Below are positions 45,801 through 52,198 of a stretch of 64,000 bases of DNA, in pieces (position 1 is the stretch's first letter; each line of letters opens with the position of its first letter). Source of the DNA: Bacteroidota bacterium (GTDB taxonomy: Bacteria; Bacteroidota; Ignavibacteria; Kryptoniales; JAKASW01); contig JAJYIT010000019.1 of assembly GCA_021789975.1 (NCBI GenBank), forward strand, positions 1 through 64,000, given 5' to 3'. The notes below the pieces were generated by a model. The model was given only the letters and a program-made list of their open reading frames with translations. It searched no databases and was not told the DNA's origin. Made by a program: the position numbers and the translations under genes.

Positions 45801-46601
45801 CAATCTGCCTGCGCTGCCAATATTCAGAGCGGCCGTAGCTGTGGAGCTGTCCGCAAGCACGACCGTTCCCGAATCATTGACGACACCGTCAACATTCAAA
45901 ACAGTGTTCATTAGTCCGTTGAGGCCTGCTGTAGAGTTAATCATAAAGTTGCACTTATTAGCAAAGTTTACCGTATCACCTGCACTTACGGTGATTGTCG
46001 AGCTCGTTTGGGTACCCCGTTGTGTGTAGATACCCGCACCTCCGCTTCCGTCCTCACCTGCATAATTGACATTCGCATTCATTCCGAATACGAATTCCAA
46101 GGTGCCAGTTTGACCGGAATTTGGTCTCACCTGAGCCACGTTTACTTTGCCAGTGCCGGATAACGTGATGGTGCCATTGTGTTTCGTCTCGATGACTAAA
46201 GCATCATTCGGTCCGCCGCCGAGGTTGCCGTCAACCCAGACGGTTGGGCCGTTGATCTTGAGCGCCATCAATGAGCCGGTCGGGCATGGAAGCGTACTAT
46301 CGGATTTAAAAGTAGCGCCTGACTGGACGACAAGGTTCTTGCAGTTCTGTGACGGATTGTCATAGGTTACAGTGGTACCCGACAGTATGAAAACCTGTTT
46401 ACTGGATGATGGTGCGCCCGTAACTGTAGAGTCGAACGCACTTCCGGTCCACGCTTTCCAATTGCCTGCAGAACTCCAGTTGCCCGAAGTCACAGAACCG
46501 TAGTCGCCGTAGGCTGGAGTAGGTGCCTGAGCAAAAGCTCCCCTGACAAGGAAGAAGATGCCCGCAGCAACAATAGCCGAAGAGAGTAGATTCTTAAACA
46601 T
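42852..46601 (-). CDS. Large T9SS-secreted beta-helix protein with internal duplication
   Basis: A 1249-residue exported protein. The signal peptide (to about residue 26) is followed by a G8/beta-helix-like region (SGNWSSAGNWKAW, about 35-285), two tandem 316-residue copies of a beta-helix module (about 289-604 and 605-920), an OB-fold-like region (SVTGDTLEIVGIITSPNL, about 930-1150) and a type IX sorting domain (LSQNYPNPFNPST). The second of two tandem ATGs (46601) is better spaced from AAGGAG. I see no catalytic motif. As first gene of the uronate-like block, ahead of a TonB receptor, it is most likely a surface glycan-binding or adhesin-type protein. OB-fold plus sorting-domain endings occur in secreted FCB nucleases and adhesins, so other roles are open. 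Confidence 0.72.
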   Translation of the reverse strand: MFKNLLSSAIVAAGIFFLVRGAFAQAPTPAYGDYGSVTSGNWSSAGNWKAWTGSAFDSTVTGAPSSSKQVFILSGTTVTYDNPSQNCKNLVVQSGATFKSDSTLPCPTGSLMALKINGPTVWVDGNLGGGPNDALVIETKHNGTITLSGTGKVNVAQVRPNSGQTGTLEFVFGMNANVNYAGEDGSGGAGIYTQRGTQTSSTITVSAGDTVNFANKCNFMINSTAGLNGLMNTVLNVDGVVNDSGTVVLADSSTATAALNIGSAGRLIVRGSSLIDSLDGGNAAMITVDGIYEHSLDGGIIPTATWNAGSTCLVTGSKTLGPTNANQNFYNLTVDCPGLMQPSYPCHFDMQNNTIEGNLTFHGTNGKFFALTGYEISGSPKTITINGDFIMDGSSDSVAVDDYSSSHIVETVNLVIKGNMSVNGFFAMTYGSALNFINLYLHGNLAIQPNVSFCSHSKTQDSLFFAGTGIQAYLAGQGGAANRSHINFVVMSGATVDADTSQFEGGSSTFALSPGATLKTGHPAGINGNLVLGGGTILSEDANYVFSGTSPQITGSLMPDTLKNLTIDNAAGVTPDTGITVNGTLLINGLLVNQKGIAADTVIVNGTYQHDFNGGAIPTASWNTGSTCLLTGTTTIAPTNVNQNFYNLTVDCPGLLQPSYPCHFDMSNNTIQGNLTFHSTNGKFFALTGYEVPGSPKTITVNGNFSLDSTSDSVAVDDYSSSHPLESVNMVVKGNISVAGFLALTYGSSLNLINLTLYGDLTLQAGSSLCSHSKTKDSLFFAGPGVQAFVAGPGGGAANRGHVNFAVLSGSTLDMDTSAFEGSSSSFAVASGATVKTGHPAGLNGNLTLGGGTSLNTGANFVYDGTAVQVTGTMLPDTLNNLTIDDSLGVVLTKATLVNGVLTLKAGLFNNTFPLTLGPHGSVVYAGGKLLIPLSLRLVTIAEARKDDNHDLIPDYSVTGDTLEIVGIITSPNLQGSNTAYFVQDATAGIEVFQYGLPPTTYTMGDSVFVIGVVAQYHGLDEFEPLVLDTAHFRILKHNATMQKPVHLTLHQYLANAETYEGTLFEIDTLYKASGTWPAASKGASIYLTDETRADTAQMYINASTNIAGTVEPKYPVNVVGIGSQYSSGKTLDNGYEIVPRDSTDIVHVEIVGINDIANNIPKEFYLSQNYPNPFNPSTTITFGLPKASNVQIMVYNILGQRVAVLVDGKMNAGNHAVMFNGDRLSSGVYFYLMRAGEKIFKQKMLLLK
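43845..45740 (-). repeat. Two tandem 948-bp copies inside the large T9SS gene
   Basis: The two copies meet near 44793. Matching marks such as NQNFYNLTVDCPGL, SDSVAVDDYSSSH and TGHPAG recur exactly 316 residues apart. By eye about 70 percent of residues agree. No frame change separates the copies. Confidence 0.8.
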
Positions 46602-46806
46602 CATAATCTCCTTATGCTTTTGTTAGTTATTCTATCGAAAGTTCAATACTGACTGGAGACTAGCCCGACTACGTTCGGCTTGAAGAATACGGACAAAACC
46701 AATCTTGGTGCAGTCGCGACTCCGACCAAACCTCCTGACAATTCATCTGGGCAAGTGATAGAACCAAGAAACCCACACAATTGACCAGACGACGCAAAGC
46801 ATACCA

Positions 46807-46824
46807 GGTATACCTTGTATACAA
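46807..46824. promoter_or_regulatory. Adjacent GTATAC palindromes, candidate regulator site
   Basis: GGTATACC is followed at once by TTGTATACAA, two perfect palindromes side by side about 205 bases before the large T9SS gene. TTGTA-TACAA arms resemble the half-sites bound by AraR-type GntR-LacI hybrids, and such a regulator is encoded in this block. Confidence 0.4.
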
Positions 46825-47098
46825 AGTTAAAGTAGAAACGCTTTCTTGTCAAGAGCCTTAAGGAAAAATCATGATTGCGAAAACCTTCATCCTTAAGAGG
46901 CTTTTGCAGTTGAATCTCAAAACGGGATCCCGGTCGACCGCGATGAAATCACGTTGCAGCCCTGTCTTCGTAGAACTGATCCAGAAACCCGTCGTCGACG
47001 ATAGAGAAAAGGTGGCAGAGCTTGATGTCACGGCGCTGATTCCGCAGTCCAGCTAAGCCCTCGCCGGGTACTCCCCCTTTACTTCAAGCTGGCGTAGT

Positions 47099-47122
47099 CC
47101 GGCGGTCAGATTTAGCCGCCGG
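47099..47122 (-). terminator. Hairpin after the GH125 gene
   Basis: CCGGCGG pairs with CCGCCGG around a 10-base loop, starting 17 bases after the GH125 stop. No T-run follows on the minus strand, so termination would be Rho-dependent or weak. Confidence 0.4.
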
Positions 47123-47138
47123 GTCAACTTCGCTTAAC

Positions 47139-48587
47139 TTAAGCCTTAAGCAACTCCGGCTTTTCGTGGTACAACTTGATTATCAGCTCACCGAAGAGCG
47201 AGTTAGCCCATGCAAACCAACTCCTCGTAAATTTATTCGGGTCGTTCTGGTCAAACGACTCGTGCATAAAGCCAGTCCCGGCACTTGAGTCGATCAGAAT
47301 CTTGAGGCACGTAGAAATCTCAGACGTGTCGTCACTAGTGAATGCCTGTACCATTATGCTCATTGGCCAGATTTTCCCGAGACCAGTGTGTGGACTACCC
47401 ACGCCGTCACCGGCGCTCCCCTTGAAAAAGTAAGGATTGCTCCCGCTCAGGACAAATTTGCGAGTCCGATGATACAGCGGGTCGCTTTGCGGCAGACAAT
47501 CGAGAAATGGCAGAGACAACAGGCTCGGTGCGTTGGCATCATCCATATACAGTCGATTCCCGAACCCGTCCACCTCATAAGATAGGATCTCCCCGAAGTC
47601 AAGATGATTCACGTACGCATACTTATTGATTGCCGATCCCACTTCATCAGCAAGGGCGGAGCATTCTCCGGCAAAACCACTGTCGTGCACTATCTGTTTC
47701 GACATTTCTGAAAGCTGTCTCAATGAAGCGATGGCGAAATAATTCGACGGGATGAGGAACGGGAAGATAGTAGCGTCATCAGATGGCCTGAACATGGAAC
47801 AGATCAGCCCAACCGGCTTTATTGGATTGCCGTATCCGCCACCGGGCAAAGTATCGGTCGCGACCGGCGTCACCCTCTGAAACTTGTACGGGCCATGCCC
47901 GTCCTTCCGCTGCTGTTGTTTGAAAGTACTTGCGACAAGCTTCATTGCTTCTAGCCACTTGTCGTCGAAGCATGATGTGTCGCCGGTCGTTTTCCAGTAA
48001 CCGTATGCCAACCTGATGGGATAGCACAATGAATCGATCTCCCACTTTCGCTCGTGGAGCTGCGGCTTCATTGTTGTCAGATCGCTGTCAAATGGACTCC
48101 CTGTCGGACCGTAGTTGAATGCATTGGCATAAGGGTCGATCAAGATACATTTGGTTTGCCTGTTGATAACGCCGGCCAGGAGCTGCTTCAACTTATCATC
48201 CTCGTTTGCGAGAGGGACATATGGCCACACCTGTGCACTTGAATCCCTGAGCCACATCGCATCGATGTCGCCTGTGATGACAAAAGTGTCCGGCTTACCG
48301 TTCAGCATCTGGAACTTCACCGTCGTGTCGAGCGGATTGGGATAACAGTTCTCAAAGATCCATGCGAGTTCCCTATCTCCTATGGCATTTTTTACCTGGC
48401 GTATCTTATTCTCAACCGCCTCGCTGACAAATTTCCTCTCCGAGAGTTTTGGCCTGCGGCTGACGAAATCATTCGGCTCTGCCAAGAACCGCAGTCGGGA
48501 TTTTGCCAGACCTCTCACATTTCCAAGAGCGGCTAATCCGGCAAAAGCGGTTCCACTCTTTACGATGAATTCCCTGCGTGTGGTCAT
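47139..48587 (-). CDS. Exported GH125 exo-alpha-mannosidase
   Basis: A 482-residue protein of glycoside hydrolase family 125, metal-independent exo-alpha-1,6-mannosidases with an (alpha/alpha)6 barrel. Family marks are GDIDAMWLRDSSAQVWPY, QLHERKWEIDSLCYPIRLAY, YMDDANAPSLLSLPFL and TGFMHESFD. The EIDSLCYP and MHESF segments probably carry the acid and the base. The N-terminus MTTRREFIVKSGTAFAGLAALG is a twin-arginine signal, so the enzyme is exported folded. AGAGGA lies six bases before the ATG. Two Cys in mature surface loops could bind or bridge, but nothing shows it. It ends the glycosidase block, downstream of a GH31 gene and an SGNH remnant. The substrate is likely an alpha-mannose-containing glycan. 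Confidence 0.92.
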   Translation of the reverse strand: MTTRREFIVKSGTAFAGLAALGNVRGLAKSRLRFLAEPNDFVSRRPKLSERKFVSEAVENKIRQVKNAIGDRELAWIFENCYPNPLDTTVKFQMLNGKPDTFVITGDIDAMWLRDSSAQVWPYVPLANEDDKLKQLLAGVINRQTKCILIDPYANAFNYGPTGSPFDSDLTTMKPQLHERKWEIDSLCYPIRLAYGYWKTTGDTSCFDDKWLEAMKLVASTFKQQQRKDGHGPYKFQRVTPVATDTLPGGGYGNPIKPVGLICSMFRPSDDATIFPFLIPSNYFAIASLRQLSEMSKQIVHDSGFAGECSALADEVGSAINKYAYVNHLDFGEILSYEVDGFGNRLYMDDANAPSLLSLPFLDCLPQSDPLYHRTRKFVLSGSNPYFFKGSAGDGVGSPHTGLGKIWPMSIMVQAFTSDDTSEISTCLKILIDSSAGTGFMHESFDQNDPNKFTRSWFAWANSLFGELIIKLYHEKPELLKA

Positions 48588-48638
48588 AAATTGTCCTCTT
48601 TGAATCTTATTGTAATTTAGCTGGTATCACATTTACCG

Positions 48639-48899
48639 TTATCGGTTCAGTCTCGAATTAGTTAAGCATGGCTGGATAGCTCCGAAAGCTATCTGTACCA
48701 TGATATAGTCACCTATTGAATCCGGATGGACACTATCGAACAAATACTTGCCATCGCTTTTCATCGGATCATAAAAATCGATCGGGCAGGAGTAAGAGGC
48801 ATTCCGCTCCTTTCTGATGATCGGGACAACTCCCTTATCCACGATCGAGCCTGTGATTCCAAATTTTGAATGAAACACCGGTGGTGGATAGCAGACAAA
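48639..48899 (-). pseudogene. 3' remnant of an SGNH/GDSL esterase gene
   Basis: The frame encodes only the last third of an SGNH esterase: FVCYPPPVFHSKFGITGSIV, then VVPIIRK, IDFYDPM and block V DSVHPDSIGDYIMV. The block I serine and blocks II and III are missing, and a TGA at 48900-48902 interrupts the frame directly before FVCYPPP. The GH31 stop is only a few bases further upstream, so the esterase 5' end was probably lost by deletion against the GH31 gene. An 79-codon frame opening at a GTG (48878) exists but has no signal and no ribosome-binding site I can see. It marks a former acetyl- or acylesterase in the block. Confidence 0.7.
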
Positions 48900-48907
48900 T
48901 CATCCCC

Positions 48908-51505
48908 CTAATATGGTCGCAACGCTGCGCCAAGATGGTTCAGCGCTTGTTGTATTACCGTGCTGTCTCCATTGAGATGCATGATGGCATCACGAATCTC
49001 CGGGACCTCGGTTTGAAACTTCTGCAATCTGGTTCGTGCAGAATCCGGATAGTACGTCATGACATCGCCTGTCTGTGCCGCATCGATCAGCACGTCCGGG
49101 GACCAGTCCTGCGGCCAAAGATGATTCAAGATCGTCATCGCTTGCTTGAACCTCTCTATCTTTCCCCGCACGCCGTCCAGCAAATGTGAATCCATCGATT
49201 CGGGAAATTCGACCGTCAGCTCTAGATTTTCGTTGACTCCGAAACTTCCCGTCCTGATCACGGTCTCAAGCTTGTCACCGTCATACCGCCATCCATTCTT
49301 ACCGTAGCTTATGACTCTGCCGTTGCAGGACACCTGCTCCGGCGGAAAGACGTTCATTAATTCGACGACATACGTTCGCGTCTTCTTCATGCCGGGATAT
49401 GTTCCCTTTGCAGCCGCGATTGTAATGTGCATGACGCGATGGTTGTCGGTATTATAACTCACCTCGGTCCGACTGAACCGACCGTTTTGGTAACCCTGTG
49501 AGTTCCCTTCATCTTCATAGACGCTCGTTGCGCCATTCGACGACGGGAAAATCCTCAGGACGAGAGGGTTGACGTTTTCAATATCCGCCTTTTGTTTCAG
49601 CGTTTGCATCGGGATTATCGAGCCCGCCCTCACGAAAATAGGGATGTCATTGAGAGAATACTGCCTCTTAACTACGGCGGGGCCGTGAAGCCGTTTGCCG
49701 CTGTACCATTCTATCCAGGTTCCCGGCGGGATCCACACGTTTTCAGTCGCCAGCAAGGAATCCTTCGACATCGGCGTGACGACAGGCGAGACGATCATGT
49801 CTTTGCCGTAAAAGTATTCGTCGCCAAAATTGTACGCCTCGTTCGACTCCGGGTATTCATAATAAAGCGGATGGATCATAGAAATCCCGGTGTCGAATGC
49901 ATTCCGCGAGGCGGTATAGATGTATGGAAGAAGTTTATATCTCAAGAGGTACGCCCGTCGCATCGCCCTGGCATAGGGATACGGATATGCCCAGATCCGT
50001 CGCTCCGCATCCGCGTTCCGCGTAGTGTGAGTTCGGAGAACGGGACTCAGTGCTCCCCACTGCACCCACCTCGTGAAGAGTTCAGGCGCTATTGTTCCGG
50101 GTATGTGTCCGCCGATATCATGGCTCCAGTATCCAAAGCAAACGTTGGCGGCAGTTGAAGTGAAGTAAGGCTGGAACTGGAGTGAGGACCAATCGGTGAT
50201 AACGTCCCCGGAGAATCCGATCTGGTATCGGTGCGATCCGAGTCCTCCCCATCGTGCGAGGATGATTGGGCGAGCTCTCCCTTCGCGTTCCATGTTCGTA
50301 TAAAATGTATAATTAAGCCACCATGTCGGATTCAGATTGTGGATTTTCGTTGTGTCCCATTGCTGCCAGTCGATCCACCAAAAGTTGACGCCTTCCTTTT
50401 CCAGCGGACCGAGCACCAGTTTGAAATAGTTCTCGGCAAATTTCTTGTCGGTTGGATCAAATGGGATGTACTTTTGCGTTGACGGATCGACACCCATCGC
50501 GCGTGCCATTGCAGGATAACTCTTCTCCCATGGCTGAATACCCGAGGCAGGATGGAGATTCAGGACAACCTTCAAATCCTTTTTGTGGCACCAATGGAGG
50601 AATTCCTTCGGATCGGGAAACAGAATTTTGTTCCAGGTATATCCTGTCCAGCCTTTCATCTGTCCGGCCTGGTCGAGCACACGCTTGCTCCACCGGAGAT
50701 CGAACGTCTGATGCCAGTCCATATCGACAACGAGGACATCGAGAGGGACGCTGTGATTTGAAAACTCATTTACGATGTCTTTCAGCTCCTCATCCGTGTA
50801 TGCCCAATACCTCGACCACCATGCGCCGAACGCAAACCGCGGCGGCATCGGAATTCGTCCCGCAACTTTCACATAATCGCCCAGCTCTTTCACATAATTG
50901 TGCCCGTACCCAAAGAAGTACCAGTCCTGGAGTTCGTCGGCGGGTCTGTTGGTGGCCCACGGCCAACTCGAATTATCGAACAGGGGGCCGTGACTGTCGT
51001 CGATCAGAGTCCATCCACCGCGCGACAGCAAACCCTGGTCAAGTGGAATCGCACCATTAGCTCCGTCCAGAGTCCTGACTGTACCATGAAGGTTAGTCGT
51101 ATCTTGGTCGCCTGGCTGCCACACAACTTGTTTCCCATCAAGAGTGAACTCTATTTGCAGATTGTTCCTGGAAAACTCACCCGACTTTTTCTTGTAACGA
51201 AGCGTCAGAGCGGAAGTTCGCAAGACAACCCACCCGTCCTCCGTCTCGACTTTGTAGAAAGGTACGGGCAATCTTCTGTTAATAAAAATCAGCGATGCGG
51301 CATTTATGAACTTCGCGTCTCTCGACCATTCCAGCCGGATAAGGTCGGGCGTGAGGACCGTGAACCTGGCATTCCCTTCGATAACCATCGCCTTGGGGTC
51401 GGCAACAGGGTCGTGCTCTGACGAGCGGGTCTGACCTATCGCGGGCGGCAAAAAGTATAAGAGCATCATGATGAAGAAGATGGTGCTGATTTCGCGAGCT
51501 TTCAT
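48908..51505 (-). CDS. Exported GH31 alpha-glycosidase
   Basis: An 865-residue enzyme of glycoside hydrolase family 31. The signal peptide (FFIMMLLYFLPPAIGQ) is followed by the N-terminal beta-sandwich (about 40-215), the (beta/alpha)8 barrel (about 225-560) and the C-terminal beta-domains (to about 770). The nucleophile is D379 in NFWWIDWQQWD, the acid/base D434 in SGDVITDW; WSRYWAY and GYWSHDIGGH are further family marks. An extra helical tail of about 95 residues (from VRGKIERFKQAM) follows. Family members hydrolyse alpha-glucosides, alpha-xylosides or related bonds; the sequence alone does not fix which. GGAGG lies eight bases before the ATG. It lies 64 bases after the Uma2 gene, in the glycosidase block. 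Confidence 0.9.
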   Translation of the reverse strand: MKAREISTIFFIMMLLYFLPPAIGQTRSSEHDPVADPKAMVIEGNARFTVLTPDLIRLEWSRDAKFINAASLIFINRRLPVPFYKVETEDGWVVLRTSALTLRYKKKSGEFSRNNLQIEFTLDGKQVVWQPGDQDTTNLHGTVRTLDGANGAIPLDQGLLSRGGWTLIDDSHGPLFDNSSWPWATNRPADELQDWYFFGYGHNYVKELGDYVKVAGRIPMPPRFAFGAWWSRYWAYTDEELKDIVNEFSNHSVPLDVLVVDMDWHQTFDLRWSKRVLDQAGQMKGWTGYTWNKILFPDPKEFLHWCHKKDLKVVLNLHPASGIQPWEKSYPAMARAMGVDPSTQKYIPFDPTDKKFAENYFKLVLGPLEKEGVNFWWIDWQQWDTTKIHNLNPTWWLNYTFYTNMEREGRARPIILARWGGLGSHRYQIGFSGDVITDWSSLQFQPYFTSTAANVCFGYWSHDIGGHIPGTIAPELFTRWVQWGALSPVLRTHTTRNADAERRIWAYPYPYARAMRRAYLLRYKLLPYIYTASRNAFDTGISMIHPLYYEYPESNEAYNFGDEYFYGKDMIVSPVVTPMSKDSLLATENVWIPPGTWIEWYSGKRLHGPAVVKRQYSLNDIPIFVRAGSIIPMQTLKQKADIENVNPLVLRIFPSSNGATSVYEDEGNSQGYQNGRFSRTEVSYNTDNHRVMHITIAAAKGTYPGMKKTRTYVVELMNVFPPEQVSCNGRVISYGKNGWRYDGDKLETVIRTGSFGVNENLELTVEFPESMDSHLLDGVRGKIERFKQAMTILNHLWPQDWSPDVLIDAAQTGDVMTYYPDSARTRLQKFQTEVPEIRDAIMHLNGDSTVIQQALNHLGAALRPY

Positions 51506-51569
51506 TGAAATTCCTCCGCGCCTAATAATTCACACTTACTTGCACCCGCAACCCCGGCAGGATGGTCTT

Positions 51570-52133
51570 CTAGAAAGTTACCTTGTCGTACACTTCCGCC
51601 AGCTTCAGCGAGCACCGAATCGACGGCAGATCTATCGACTTCTCCAATTCACCTTCTTCAGACAGCGTCCATTCTTTATGTCTGGTGAACTTTTCGATTT
51701 TGTACCGGTCTTGAGAAATCAAGACGTATTCCTGCAAAGATGGAATTTGTCTGTAGTGTTCGAACTTCCTTCCCCTGTCGTAGGCTTCGGTGGATTCCGA
51801 CAACACTTCGATTATCACAACAGGGTTCAGCAGAGTATCGCGCTCTTTGTCTTCGAAAGAAGGATCCCCGCAGACGATAACTACTTCCGGATATGTGTAG
51901 AGTCCGGTTTCGTAAGCCCTGACCCTCATATCGCCGGGGTACACTTTACAAGGACGCCCCTTAAGTTGGGACCTTAATTCGCTGCCAGTGTTAAGAACGA
52001 TGAGGTTATGATTTTCTTTCGCACCGGCCAGCGCGAACATCTCTCCATTGAAATACTCGCTCTTATACTCAGCCTTGCGTTCGATTTCAAGATATTGCTC
52101 TGGTGACATCTGACTCTTTGTCTTCGGTTCCAT
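51570..52133 (-). CDS. Uma2-family (DUF820) putative endonuclease
   Basis: A 187-residue soluble protein of the Uma2 family, a PD-(D/E)XK-type putative nuclease seen in many copies in cyanobacteria and FCB bacteria. Typical marks are MSPEQYLEIERKAEYKSEYFNGEMFALAGA at the N-terminus (YLEIERKAEYKSEYF is the clearest), the PEVVIVCGDP strand, PVVIIEVLSEST with the probable metal-binding Glu, and REF-like YDRGRKFEHYRQIPSLQEYVLI, in which KFEHYRQIPSLQEY is the family signature. AGGAG precedes the ATG. It is the only non-carbohydrate gene within the glycosidase block, 65 bases downstream of the GH63-like gene. Its biological role is unknown for the family and I infer none here. Confidence 0.88.
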   Translation of the reverse strand: MEPKTKSQMSPEQYLEIERKAEYKSEYFNGEMFALAGAKENHNLIVLNTGSELRSQLKGRPCKVYPGDMRVRAYETGLYTYPEVVIVCGDPSFEDKERDTLLNPVVIIEVLSESTEAYDRGRKFEHYRQIPSLQEYVLISQDRYKIEKFTRHKEWTLSEEGELEKSIDLPSIRCSLKLAEVYDKVTF

Positions 52134-52198
52134 TTCGACTCTCCTGCCCTTCCCAAAAAATTAGTCGTTGTAACGGTGACAAACAAATTTACACCGGC

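Larger units (their letters stand above)
46602..47138. other. Gene-free stretch before the large T9SS gene
   Basis: About 537 bases with no convincing coding frame. It should contain the promoter of the uronate-like block. Visible features are the GTATAC palindromes at 46807-46824 and a hairpin at 47099-47122 just after the GH125 gene. The G+C-rich part from 46960 to 47130 has an open frame on the plus strand without recognisable protein features. Confidence 0.6.

Noticed and set aside
46871-47056. Plus-strand open frame of 61 codons in the gap before the large T9SS gene
   Set aside because: No ribosome-binding site, no recognisable motif, and opposite to all other genes.
48639-48878. Reading the 79-codon frame as an intact small gene
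   Set aside because: Its sequence is the end of an SGNH esterase with the catalytic Ser part missing, so a remnant is the better explanation.
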